DNA of 64,000 nt from Budorcas taxicolor (taxonomy: Eukaryota > Chordata > Mammalia > Artiodactyla > Bovidae). This document shows, piece by piece, positions 1-10,103 of this stretch. Both the position numbers and the translations under genes were made by a program. Each line of letters begins with the position of its first letter. Position 1 is the stretch's first letter. The stretch is taken from the NCBI RefSeq assembly GCF_023091745.1, contig NC_068912.1, forward strand, positions 74,697,067 to 74,761,066, in the 5' to 3' direction. The notes beneath the pieces are model-generated. The model had not been told where the DNA came from. It made no database searches and saw only the letters and a program-made list of their open reading frames with translations.

Positions 1-40
1 GTTTTATATACAACAATAATGATGATAAATAAATTTTAGC

Positions 41-1220
41 ATTTAGTATCAGAGAGATGGGAATACCAGACCACCTGATCTGCCTCTTGAGAAATCTGTA
101 TGCAAGTCAGGAAGCAACAGTTAGAACTGGACATGGAACAACAGACTGGTTCCAAATAGGAAAAGGAGTATGTCAAGGCTGTATATTGTTCCTCAAGTTC
201 CTCAAAAGCAAGACTGGATCTTAATAGTCCTTCCCTTATAGAGTGGTTGTGAAGGTTTAATTGATTTGCACACATAAAGTCCTTTAATATAACCCTATGT
301 TGCTGCTGCTGCTGCTGCCGCTTCAGTTGCTTATTTAACTTCTATGCAGAGTACATCATGAGGCACGCAGGGCTGGAAGAAACACAAGCTGGAATCAAGA
401 TTGCCAGGAGAAATATCAGTCACCTCAGATATGCAGATGACACCACCCTTATGGCAGAAAGTGAAGAGGAACTAAAAAGGCTCTTGATGAAAGTGAATGA
501 GGAGAGTGAAAAAGTTGGCTTAAAGCTCAACATTCAGAAAACTAAGATCACGGCATCTGGTCCCATCACTTCATGGGAAATAGATGGGGAAACAGTGGAA
601 ACACTGTCAGACTTTATTTTGGGGGGGCTCCCAAATCACTGCAGATGGTGACTGCAGCGATGAAATTAAAAGACGCTTACTCCTTGGAAGAAAAGTTATG
701 ACCAACCTAGATAGCATATTCAAAAGCAGAGACATTACTTTGCCGACTAAGGTCCGTCTAGTCAAGCCTATTGTTTTTCCTGTGGTCATGTATGGATGTG
801 AGAGTTGGACTGTGAAGAAGGCTGAGCACTGAAGAATTGATGCTTTTGAACTGTGGTGTTGGAGAAGACTCTTGAGAGTCCCTTGGACTGCAAGGAGATC
901 CAACCAGTCCATTCTGAAGGAGATCAACCCTGGGATTTCTTTGGAAGGAATGATGCTAAAGCTGAAACTCCAGTACTTTGGCCACCTCATGTGAAGAGTT
1001 GACTCATTGGAAAAGACTCTGATGCTGGGAGGGATTGCGGGCAGGAGGAGAAGGGGACGACAGAGAATAAGATGGCTGGATGGCATCACTGACTCGATGG
1101 ACATGAGTCTGAGTGAACTCCAGGAGTTGGTGATGTACAGGGAGGCCTGGCGTGCTGCGATTCCTGGGGTCACAAAGAGTCAGACACGACTGAGCGACTG
1201 AACTGAACTGAACTGAACTG
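41..1220 (+). mobile_element. BovB (RTE) LINE, 5'-truncated 3' part, interrupted
   Basis: Bases 41-190 encode the reverse-transcriptase stretch around GHGTTDWFQIGKG. After a 140-bp foreign block (191-330) the element resumes at 331 and runs to the (ACTGA)n tail at about 1197-1220. The catalytic YADD codons are at 430-441. The reading frame is broken by several stops and frame changes, so this is a dead copy. About nine consensus bases are missing at the interruption. Identification rests on close agreement with the other BovB copies in the window. Confidence 0.93.
191..330 (-). repeat. Left arm of a perfect 140-bp inverted duplication
   Basis: This block is the exact reverse complement of 1441-1580. 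It carries the end of the BOV-A2 SINE and part of the flanking MIR, and it sits inside the BovB reverse-transcriptase region. I found no mismatch over 140 bp. Confidence 0.95.
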
Positions 1221-1228
1221 ATAGGGTT

Positions 1229-1472
1229 CTACTCTTGCCTGGAAAATCCCATGGATGGTGGAGCCTGGTAGGCTGCAGTCCATGGGGTCGCTAAGAGTCA
1301 ACTGAGAGATTTCACTTTCACTTTTTACTTTCATGCATTGGAGAAGGAAATGGCAACCCACTCCAGTGTTCTTGCCTGGAGAATCCCAGGGACGGGGGAG
1401 CCTGGTGGCCTGCCGTCTCTGGGGTCGCACAGAGTCAGACGCAACTGAAGCGGCAGCAGCAGCAGCAGCAAC
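1229..1472 (+). mobile_element. BOV-A2 SINE, slightly 5'-truncated
   Basis: Two Bov-A monomers in tandem, joined by the CACTTTCACTTTTTACTTTC linker, ending in a (CAG)n tail. Apparent 8-bp TSD atagggtt at 1221-1228 and 1473-1480. It was inserted directly behind the BovB tail. Confidence 0.93.
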
Positions 1473-1580
1473 ATAGGGTTATATTAAAGGACTTTATGTG
1501 TGCAAATCAATTAAACCTTCACAACCACTCTATAAGGGAAGGACTATTAAGATCCAGTCTTGCTTTTGAGGAACTTGAGG
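1441..1580 (+). repeat. Right arm (source copy) of the 140-bp inverted duplication
   Basis: Contains the SINE 3' end, its CAG tail and MIR-derived flank in their natural order, so this is the likely template of the copy at 191-330. Confidence 0.9.
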
Positions 1581-1665
1581 CACCAGAGGCTAAGTAAACG
1601 AGCTCCAGGTCACCAGGCCAGTAGGAGATAGAGTGAGATTTGAATTTAACAAGTTAAATTCCAGA
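1505..1665 (-). repeat. MIR SINE, antisense
   Basis: Shows the antisense MIR core: a degenerate 'gaggaact-gaggca' segment, then 'ggctaagtaa', 'ccaggtcacc' and 'gagatttgaatt'. Old and diverged. Confidence 0.6.
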
Positions 1666-2115
1666 AATCACACACATTGCATTCTTCTTAAGGTAACTTT
1701 TACACCTGTTTTTAAATTACTTTTTGGTTCCAGAAAAGAGTTACACTTAAATCTGTAAGAATTTTCAAACTATGAACATTTTAGAGATTCTAACATCAAC
1801 AATGGAAAGTAAGTTTAAACTTTCTGAAAAACTACTACAATGCTGCTCTTCTATTCATTGCCTAAAATTGAGAAAAAGCTGAGGAGAATCACCACATTGC
1901 CTCGTGATTCTTTTAAATTGTATTTTTAAAGTCCAAACCATTAACAAATAAATTCATTTAAAAAAAAAAAAAAAAAACTATCTTGACTTAGAGCATACAG
2001 AACAAATGATGATCCAGGACTCCTTAGCCTAGCTTTTAAGGTCTGCCAGTTTCTGCCTTATGCTCTCTAGACCCTAAGTTGGTATGTAAGAAGTTAAGTA
2101 ACTAGAGTAAGAGGG
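1666..2115. other. Unassigned DNA with an A-run
   Basis: AT-rich DNA without recognisable coding potential. An A tract at about 1959-1977 may be the tail of a decayed retroposon; I cannot assign a body to it. Confidence 0.5.
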
Positions 2116-2121
2116 CCTGAG

Positions 2122-3002
2122 TGCCGGAGTCCAGCTCCAGCAGCCAGGGATTCAACCTGAAGAGGTGAACTGTGTCGGCGAATGGGACAGCCTTTCAATT
2201 TTCTTTTGGACTACCTGTTTATTTCAAGCTTATGATTCTCTTTTATAGTTTTACAAAAGCATTAGGTCAGAGGTTTGATATTTTCAGTTCCCACTGCCCC
2301 AGATGTGTTGTCTCCATAAATCATTGTTGCTCTTCAAACAGAGTTCCTGCTTCATTGATTCTCTCTGAATCAGCCTTATCATCTATTATCTACCTCCTCT
2401 AATGTGTCCTATAGTTAACTCGTGATTACATTGTAACTCATGCTACAGTCCTCAGTTTACTACTTATCTTCCTAAATCCTGAGCTCACTATCTCTTAAAA
2501 AGGCTTCTAGCCATAGTGTCTCTAAAAATTCATAACTTCTATAAGCTAACTTTAAAATATGCTAACTTTACAACATTCCTTAAATCTTTAACTTCTAACT
2601 ATTTTAATTATTTCTAAGCCCCAAATTCAGGAAACTCTTTGCCATAAACACTCTCCTCACAAATAGGCTTCAGATAGCAATCCCTCCCATGGCCTCAAGC
2701 TACGGCCTATGTGGTCATCCTGGAACACTCTTTTGCAAAAGTCCCTAAACAAATGTCAATGATTAACTTTATGAATTATTCCCTGAGCACAGCTGCAGAA
2801 GGCTTTGTACCTTCTCATGCTCCTCTCAAGAACAATAAGCACCTTAATATTCCTTCCCAGTCAACTCAGCTGAAGAAAGGAAAAGACAAGTCAGAATTAC
2901 AAGGCCTAACTCCTTCACCCCCAGACCATGCCTGTGGAATGAGGAGAGGGGTCTGGGGCCATGCCTCCATTTTGTCAGTAATGCCTAACACAGCTCCCAA
3001 CA
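2122..3002 (-). mobile_element. Solo ERV LTR, 881 bp, ERVK-like
   Basis: Starts TGCCGGAG and ends CCCAACA, flanked by a perfect 6-bp TSD cctgag (2116-2121 and 3003-3008). A reverse-strand AATAAA lies at 2218-2223, which puts the element on the minus strand. Six-base duplications are typical of class II (ERVK-type) integration. There is no internal retroviral sequence, so it is a solo LTR left by LTR-LTR recombination. Confidence 0.85.
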
Positions 3003-3299
3003 CCTGAGGCTGCAACGCAATGTGGAACAAGGGCCACATGAAAAAGCACAAGTGCCAGAGATGTGAGTGAAAAAGCCATTCTCAGTATTCCAGTGCCCAG
3101 TAAGTCTAAGGCATCCCAGCTTAGGGATATCATGGAGGTTAGATAAACCATTCCCATTCTGCCTTGCCCACCATAAGAAATATTTAAATGATTGTTGTTT
3201 CAAAGCCACTCCACCTCTTTCATTTGCACATCAAACTTTCACACTGGTACATATTGCTGAAGCTCATGTCACATGCCTTTGGTAGCTGTAACTGCTGTT

Positions 3300-3501
3300 A
3301 TTTAGTTGCTAAGTCGTATCCAACTCTTTGCAACCCCACGGATTGTAGCCCACCAGCTCCTCTGTCCATGGGCTTTCTCAGACAAGAAGAGTCAAGTGGA
3401 TTGCCATTTCCTTCTTCAGGGCATCTTCCTGACCCAGGGATCAAATACAAGTCTCCTGTTTGGCAGGTGGATTCTTTACCACTGAGCCACTAAGGAGGTC
3501 C
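3300..3501 (-). mobile_element. Bov-tA SINE, antisense
   Basis: The Bov-A part (3300-3400) is followed by the tRNA-derived part (reverse of 'tggctcagtggtaaagaatcc'-type sequence) near 3450-3501. Confidence 0.92.
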
Positions 3502-3852
3502 ACTAATCTGCACCTTGACTCCAACATTAGTGGGTGGGAAATAACATGGAATTTTTTCTTGTGTGTGAAAAGATAATGAGACCCATGAATAGGACAGATG
3601 AACACTACCCACACCTAATAGTCATGATTCGGAAATGTGACCAACTAAGCATGGATCCTGCAACAAACTCAGATGCTAATTGAGGGCAGGGACTTTATAT
3701 GCTGAATACAGAGATCTGAAAAGAATCTAGCAAATTCACAGTAGACACTATTTTTTAGATAAATGACAGAATCATGACATGTTGATCATACTTTGCATAT
3801 CTCTCATTTCAACAGATATTAATATGCCTTTCATGTTGAGAAGAGTTCCCTG
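3502..3852. other. Unassigned unique DNA
   Basis: No coding potential or repeat family recognised. Confidence 0.5.

Positions 3853-3906
<54 letters not shown>
3853..3906. repeat. (TA)n microsatellite
   Basis: About 54 bp of almost pure alternating TA; self-complementary and likely length-variable. Confidence 0.97.
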
Positions 3907-3907
<1 letters not shown>

Positions 3908-4024
3908 TTTTATGATTACCATAAGGTAGGGATAGGGGAAGCAGAAGTAGTAACAACTTCTAGGGACTATTAATGAAATTGTTTAAGTGAAAATGGACAT
4001 AGAATAATTAACACAACCTAATTA

Positions 4025-4232
4025 AAGACTCACAGATCTAGAGGACAGACTTGTGGCTGTTGGTGGGGGCATGGGAGAGATTGGATGAGAAATGGATTGG
4101 GAGTTTGGGATTAGCAAATGCAAACTGTTATATATAGAAAGGATAAACAACAAGGTCTTACTGTATAGCACAGGGAACTATATTCAATATCCAGTAACAA
4201 ACCATAATGGAAAAGAACATGAAAAAGAATAC

Positions 4233-4270
<38 letters not shown>

Positions 4271-4410
4271 CACTTTGCTGTTGCTGCTGCTGCTAAGTCA
4301 CTTCAGTCATGTCTGACTCTGTGCGACCCCATAGATGGCAGCCCACTTTGCTACACACCAGAAACTAACACAACATTGTAAATTAACTATACTTCAATAA
4401 AAAATAAAAA
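4025..4410 (+). mobile_element. L1 3' UTR/3' end, split by a SINE piece
   Basis: Shows L1 3' UTR landmarks: 'ctgtatagcacagggaact', 'attcaatatcc', then 'agaaactaacacaacattg' and a terminal 'caataaaaaat'. An internal (GT)n run lies at about 4241-4268. Confidence 0.85.
4280..4343 (-). mobile_element. BOV-A2 3' tip inserted in the L1 tail
   Basis: Only the 3' terminal ~64 bp of a Bov-A monomer with its CAG tail (antisense). Flanked by a 9-bp perfect TSD cactttgct (4271-4279 and 4344-4352), so it is a genuine, severely 5'-truncated insertion. Confidence 0.9.
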
Positions 4411-4947
4411 CATATACAACCTAGTTAAGCTATTGAATTTCAAGGACAAAGAAATAATACTTCTGTCACTCAAGGAACAAAACACATGTGATAGTTAATT
4501 TTATGTGTCATATTGACTGGGCTACAGGGTAACCCAGGCATTTGGTCAAACATTACTCTGGGTGTGTCTGTGAGAGTATTTCTGAGTGAAATTAACATCT
4601 GAATTGGTAGACTAAGTAAAGTGAACTATCCTCTCTAACGTGGCTGGGCCTCATCTAATCAACTGAAGACTTGAATAGAACAAAAAATTGAGTAAAAGGG
4701 GACTTTACCTGCCTAACTGATTGAATTTAGGGACATCAATCGGAACATCAATCTTTCACCCTCAGACTAGAACATGCATCAGCTGGCTCTCCTGATTTTC
4801 AGGCCTTTAGAATCAGACTGAAACCACACTACAAGCTCACTTGGGTTTTCAGTTTGCCAACTGCAGACCTTGGGACTTTTCAGCCTCCAAAATCATGATA
4901 TGTCTTTCTCTCTATATATATAGATATATCATGTTATATATATACAG

Positions 4948-5155
4948 TGGGCTTCCCTGGTGGCTCAGATGATAAAAAATTGGCCTACAATGCAGGAGAC
5001 TCGAGTTCAATTTCTGGGTCAGGAAGATCCCCTGGAGAAGAGAATGGCTACCCACTCCAGTAGGCTTGCCTGGAGAATTCCATGGACAGAGGAACCTGAT
5101 GAGCTACAGTCCATATGGTTGCAAAGAGTCAGACGAGACTGAGTGACTAAAACTA

Positions 5156-5156
<1 letters not shown>
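4948..5156 (+). mobile_element. Bov-tA SINE
   Basis: Complete: tRNA-derived head 'gggcttccctggtggctcag' followed by the Bov-A body. Its 3' end runs straight into a CA microsatellite. Confidence 0.94.
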
Positions 5157-5195
<39 letters not shown>

Positions 5196-5206
5196 GCACG
5201 CACACA
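5157..5206. repeat. (CA)n / (CGCA)n microsatellite at a SINE tail
   Basis: About 50 bp of CA with three CGCA interruptions near its 3' end, directly appended to the Bov-tA. Confidence 0.96.
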
Positions 5207-5237
5207 ATTTGTTGTTTCTCTGGAGATCCCTAACACA

Positions 5238-5720
5238 AGTCATCTACAAGGAAAAAAAAATCAATTTGGCCTCAACAGTTCCACGATATTCAGTGCTAAA
5301 AAATAATAGAGAAAATTTCTGAAGGAAAGAAACCCAATATTCACAGAATCTTGAGGAAAATAAGTTCAAGAAGTTCAGACATTGCCAAATTGTATGGAAT
5401 ACTTCAAATATAAAAGTAATAAATATTTTCACATATGCAAGATATTTAGGAACACATATCTATTTGCCTTCTTTGGACAGAAAATCTACTGGACAGTGAA
5501 ATACAACCAGTCAAGAAATGAATCAACATAAAGATTTTCCTAAATAGAGAAGCTGCGGTGAAACAAGTGATGGCAAGACCTGTGGTCCCAGAAGAGCACT
5601 GAAATGTCATAAACTTGAAAACATGAAAATGACAACTTACCTAAGAAATCAGCAGGAGGAAGAAGGGATGGGAGTAAACATAAAAGCACAAATATTTTCA
5701 TTTATCATAACAGTGAAATA
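5238..5720. other. Unassigned AT-rich DNA
   Basis: No repeat family or coding signal recognised. Confidence 0.5.
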
Positions 5721-6757
5721 GTCAGTCAGTCAGTTCAGTTGCTCGGTCGTGTCCGACTCTTTGCGACCCCATGAATCGCAGCACGCCAGGCCTCCCTGTC
5801 CATCACCAACTCCTGGAGTTTACCCAAAATCATGTCCATAGAGTCGGTGATGCCATCCAGTCATCTCATCCTCTGTTGTCCCCTTCTCCTCCTGCTCCCA
5901 ATCCCTTCCAACATCAGAGTCTTTTCCAATGAGTCAACTCTTCACATGAGGTGGCCAAAGTATTGGTGTATCAGCTTCAACATCAGTCCTTCCAATGAAC
6001 ACCCAGGACTGATCTCCTTCAGGATGGACTGGTTGGATCTCCTTGCAGTCCAAGGGACTTTCAAGAGTCTTCTCCAACACCACAGTTCAAAAGCATCAAT
6101 TTTTCAGCATTCAGCTTTCTTCACAGTCCAACTCTCACATCCATACATGACCACTGGAAAAACCATAGCCTTGACTAGATGGACATTTGTTGGCAAAGTA
6201 ATGTCTCTGCTTTTTAATATGCTATCTAGGTTGGTCATAACTTTCCTTCCAAGGAGTAAGTGTCTTTTAATTTCATCGCTGCAATCAGCATATGCAGTGA
6301 TTTTGGAGCCCAAAAAATAAAGTCTGACACTGTTTCCACTGTTTCCCCATCTATTTCTCATGAAGTGATGGGACCAGATGCCATGATCTTTGTTTTCTGA
6401 ATGTTGAGCTTTAAGCCAACTTTTTCACTCTCCTCTTTCACTTTCATCAAGAGCCTTTTTAGTTCCTCTTCACTTTCTGCCATAAGGGTGGTGTCATCTG
6501 CATAGCTGAGGTGATTGATATTTCTCCTGGCAATCTTGATTCCAGCTTGTGTTTCTTCCAGGCCAGCATTTCTCGTGATGGACTCTGCATAGAAGTTAAG
6601 TAAGCAGGGTGACAATATACAGCCTCGACGTCCTCCTTTTCCTATTTGGAACCAGTCTGTTGTTCCATGTCCAGTTCTAATTGTTGCTTCCTGACCTGCA
6701 TACAGGTTTCTCAAGAAGCAGGTCAGGTCGTCTGGTATTCTCATCTCTTTCAGAATT
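5721..6757 (-). mobile_element. BovB LINE, antisense, 5'-truncated
   Basis: The 3' tail (cagtcagtcagttcagt) is on the left and the element extends into the reverse-transcriptase region at 6757. The catalytic YADD box is intact at 6493-6504 (complement). An open frame of 141 codons (6358-6783) covers the stretch from the GHGTTDWFQIGKG region to IMASGPITS. A frame change separates it from the C-terminal part, so it is not functional. Confidence 0.95.
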
Positions 6758-7212
6758 AATACATCATGAAAAAATGGTTCCAAAGGCCACTTTTTTCATA
6801 ATCTTTTGCTATTAGCCTTAGAAGGATTCTTTACAAAGTAATAGCTCTTTTCATGGATAAACAGTCATTTAAATTTAGCAATTCTTTCACCCATTTCTTT
6901 CCCTTCCTTTAAAATTTTGTGAATTTAATATCAACTTAAATTTTAAATGTTTAATATAAAAATAGATATAATCTTATTATTAAAAATTATTTCTCTCTAA
7001 CATCTATATCCAAATGTACAATGGAAAAGATTAGGAAACATTTTTTATAATTCTGAAAAAAGAAAACTTTTCCTAAGAACATTATATTTCACCAAATGTT
7101 TTCCACATTAAAAGAGCAACAAACACTCTCAAGCATGAAAGAACCCAGGTAATATAACAAACTTGATACTTTCCTGGGGGGGCCGGGGGAGGGGGATGTA
7201 TGCTTTAATTAA
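6758..7212. other. Unassigned AT-rich DNA
   Basis: AT-rich with a short G-rich run at about 7176-7195. No gene or repeat family recognised. Confidence 0.5.
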
Positions 7213-7418
7213 CTATGTGTGTTCAGCTGTGTCTGACTCTAAGACCCCATAGACTACAGCCCACTAGGCCTCTGCCCATGGGATTCTCCAGGCAAGAAAG
7301 TAGGTTGCCATTTTCTCTTCCTAGGGATCTTCTCCACCCAGGGATGAAACCGATATCTCCTGTGTCTCCTGCAATGGCAGGCAGATTTTTTACCCCTGTG
7401 CCACCTGGGAAACCCCTC
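7213..7418 (-). mobile_element. Bov-tA SINE, antisense
   Basis: Bov-A body followed by a complete tRNA-derived head ('ccacctgggaaacccc' = reverse of the SINE start). Confidence 0.92.
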
Positions 7419-8373
7419 GATGGTCCAATAAAATTAAACCAGTATAATTCAAATTATTTCTATTTTAAAATAGAGCGGAATCCATTTTCATCCACACAGC
7501 TTAATGTCTACATTCACACAACTTTATTATCCCACAGTCCTCATCAATATAACTTTACTATTCCAGGAAACTTTTGCCTGGGAAGATAAAAATAACTTTT
7601 TTGTTCATTCCAAGAATTTTATGAAATATTCACAAACTCTTCCCCCAAAACACAGAAATGACAGTTTACATCCCTAGACTCAGGACCCGGCACCTCAAAA
7701 TACACCAGTTTTAAACTATTATATCATGACTGTCACCCAGTTCTAATTAAGCGCCTGCACTGGAAGTCCAGGCTTAAACAGGACTTTCAGGCTCTCATAA
7801 ATACTCCTCTTTGTCCTCCTACCTCTAAGATCCTAAGACATTCTCAATGCAGAAATCACCCTTACCATTGTAAGAATAAATTCGTCTTTGTCTTCTCAGT
7901 GAGTTGTTCGGTGGTATTTCAGGGTAGCCAGTATTCAACAAAAATCATGACTAAAAGAGAAAAAATACCACAAATCAAGGTAAGAAAGTAATGACATGAA
8001 AATCCAAGCACCCCTCAGAAGATAAGTAGGGGAATGAGGAGGGGTGAGGTGCTTGAAAGCTGGAGGCGAATAAGACCAAGATTCCTCAAGAAAGGTCTTT
8101 CTTATAAATGGGGTCTTAAAATAGCTGCCGCATTCTATCTTGAGAGACTGAGGAAACAAAGACAAACATAACACCTTTGCCTTCCATCTTGAGCAGTATT
8201 CATCAAAAGTGTGGTTCATGTACTGCCTACCTAGAATCATCTGGAGTGTTTGATAGCAATGCTTTCTTATAGACTCTATTAGCATCTCTAGGAGGCCTTG
8301 GAACTGGCATAAGAAATAAACTCTGCACATTAATAAACTCTCACACCAATTAAAGAATCACTGAGGTAAATGG
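7419..8373. other. Mostly unassigned DNA; possible decayed LTR end
   Basis: Around 7795-7940 there is a 'cataaata' box, an AATAAA about 80 bp later and an 'attcaaca' ending, an LTR-like arrangement. I do not recognise the family. The remainder shows no gene. Confidence 0.35.
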
Positions 8374-8602
8374 TGGCTTCCCAGGTGGCACTAGTGGTAA
8401 AGAACCTGCCTGCCAGTGTGGGAGATGTAAGAGGCAGTGGGTTCCATCCCTGGGTAGGGAAGATCCCCGGGAGGAGGGCATGGCAACCCACCCCAGTATT
8501 CTTGCCTGGATAATCCCAAGGACCAAAGAGCCTGGTGGGCTAGAGTCCATTGAGTCACACAGGGTCAGCCACGACTGACAAGACTTAGCACGCACACTAA
8601 GG
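8374..8602 (+). mobile_element. Bov-tA SINE
   Basis: Head variant 'ggcttcccaggtggcactag' (the subfamily with 'cactagtggtaaagaac'), full body, ending cttagcacgcac. Confidence 0.93.
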
Positions 8603-8917
8603 GTACAACTGCCATATTTAAATTACCCTTTCCAGGGGCTCCGGAGGCGGCGGCAGTCGAGACTACGGGGGACGGTGCGGCAGGTCAGGGGCGGGGGCGG
8701 GGAGGAGGCGGTGTTGGACCAGGGACCAGGATCGGCGGAGGTCATGGCTGGAGGCAAAGCTAGACAGGACAATGGGAAGTTCAAGGCTAAGGCAGTGTCT
8801 GCTCACAGAGAGCCGGGCTACAAGTTTCCGTGACACGAACCGTAGACATTTAAAGACTCGCCCTAGAAGCCACGGAAGGGACTGCTGCAGTGCACAGCAT
8901 CACAGTTCTTCGATTGA

Positions 8918-9689
8918 CACTTCCAGGTTCCATGGATCACACTTCCAAGTTCCCCGGATCACACTTCTGTTGAGGTCCTTTAATTGACCGGAACCTGGTG
9001 GTTCGGAGTTAACAATAAGAAAGTAAAAGAGAGAGAGAAAGAGGCTAATATTCCTTGGTTTATGCAGAAAACCAATAAAGCCCTTGATAAAGGGCTTGCA
9101 CTGCTTCACGTAGTCTCTGGGAGCCCTCTCAAGGGGGTGAAGTTACAGTGCGCCTTCTCTAGAGGATCTTAGAAGCCAGGGCAAGAAAGCGAGCTCAGCG
9201 GGCTTCTGCACTCCAAAGAATTAGCCGGAGAAAGAGAGAAAGAAAGAAAGACACAGGGACCCAATCTCTGATGGAGCAAAGGTGTTTATTCAACATAGTG
9301 TGGATATTTATACTGTCTTAAAAGGTAGTTTCTTTCAGCAAAGATAAAAATCAAAAGTCCAGACTTACAAATTATCATAAGGCAATCCATATCAAAGAGA
9401 GGGTTGTAAATAATCACTTTTACCGTATGGTTCATAAAAAGGAAGAGGGTCATAAATAGTTACTTATCACCATATGGAAAAACTAAGAAAGGAAATGCAT
9501 GCATTCCTCAGCCCCAGGTGTGGCTTGGCAACTCCTCTTAATTCCTGAATATTCAGGAATTAATAAGGGACAAAGGATTCATGAAAGATCCAAAACAGCA
9601 CACAGGAAGCCTCCTGTTAAATGCTTCCTGTTAAATGCTTCCTGACACACTTTCAAGTTCAGTGGATCACACTTCCAAGTTCTGCAGAT
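8918..9689 (+). repeat. Four ~22-bp tandem units split by the LTR
   Basis: Units of the form cacacttccaagttcnnngg-at lie at 8918-8937 (20 bp), 8938-8959, 8960-8967 joined to 9654-9667, and 9668-9689. Removing the LTR and one TSD copy rebuilds the third unit exactly. Confidence 0.85.
8968..9647 (-). mobile_element. Solo ERV LTR, 680 bp, ERVK-like
   Basis: TGTTGAGG...CCTGACA, flanked by a 6-bp TSD with one mismatch: cacttc (8962-8967) and cacttt (9648-9653). A reverse-strand AATAAA at 9285-9290 puts the LTR on the minus strand with a long R/U5. There are no internal retroviral genes. It inserted into the histone retrocopy after the tandem array had formed. Confidence 0.85.
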
Positions 9690-10103
9690 CACTCTGCGCC
9701 TTGTGCAGCGTGCAATCCATGGTAATGAAATGTTGGATTCTCTTCCCATCGCTGGGGGTGGTTTGATCCCTCACATCCACAAGTACTTGATCAAGGGAGA
9801 GCAAAGATCTGCTTGAGAGCTGTTTTAACCGACCGTCTTCCTCCTGCTGATTGCACTGTAACTGGGACAGAAGGAAAATAATGGGGGTATATGGAGTTTT
9901 TAAAACAGTTAACTGGAAAGGCGTAGTTAGCTGCTGTAGACTTGATAGAAGAGGCATTTGTAGGTTCTTAGACGCAAAGTCTGATTTAAAAAAAAAGTTC
10001 CTCTTCATGTGGCAACAGTTGTGTGTTCAATGAATAGGTTTCTTCCATGGGTTGTATACAAAAATAGAATTGATAAACCATACTTTTAAAATTATCCTTT
10101 CCA

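Larger units (their letters stand above)
4487..5237 (-). mobile_element. MLT2-type ERVL LTR, split by a SINE
   Basis: Begins tgtgatagttaattttatgt and ends ctctggagatccctaacaca. These are the two antisense ends of the MLT2 LTR group. A Bov-tA and a CA repeat (4948-5206) interrupt it near the end. Confidence 0.8.
8635..10088 (+). pseudogene. H2AZ2P: Processed pseudogene of histone H2A.Z-type mRNA (best fit H2AZ2/H2AFV), split by a solo LTR
   Basis: A GC-rich 5' UTR-like block (8635-8743) precedes ATG 8744. The frame starts MAGGKARQDNGKFKAKAVS, which matches the H2A.Z N-terminus, and hits a stop after about 29 codons. Degenerate HLKTR...SHGR codons follow to about 8917. Beyond a tandem 22-bp array and an LTR (8968-9647), the C-terminal half resumes at 9690: a segment like AIHGNEMLDSL, then AGGG-IPHIHK, then a stop at 9814-9816. 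The 3' part to 10088 would be 3' UTR. The copy has no introns. It is flanked by a 15-bp direct repeat with one mismatch (8620-8634 and 10089-10103), the mark of L1-mediated retroposition. Almost no poly(A) remains. Codons for the central acidic-patch region are missing. Non-functional. Assignment to H2AZ2 rather than H2AZ1 is an inference from the AKAKAVS-like start. Confidence 0.85.

Noticed and set aside
358..1173. Several long open frames on both strands, some over 180 codons
   Set aside because: They are BovB reverse-transcriptase sequence or its antisense; the same peptides recur at every BovB copy in the window.
2172..2402. 76-codon frame with a hydrophobic start
   Set aside because: It lies wholly inside the solo LTR on the opposite strand to its transcription and has no homology I recognise.
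3853..3906. Possible replication-origin or matrix-attachment region because of the long TA tract
   Set aside because: A plain (TA)n microsatellite; nothing else supports a functional role.
4230..4270. CRISPR-like regular repeats
   Set aside because: The short repeats are GT/CA microsatellites. No spaced direct-repeat array exists anywhere in the window.
8374..8450. tRNA-like box A/box B sequences
   Set aside because: They belong to the tRNA-derived heads of Bov-tA and CHR SINEs. No cloverleaf tRNA gene with an intact anticodon arm was found.
8350..8595. Tryptophan- and serine-rich small proteins with 'LCDPMDCSPPGSSVHGI'-like sequence at many places
   Set aside because: These are translations of Bov-tA SINEs and recur at each SINE; not genes.
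8633..8760. CpG-island promoter
   Set aside because: The GC-rich block is explained as the 5' UTR of the H2A.Z-type retrocopy, within its TSD; independent promoter activity is not indicated by the sequence.
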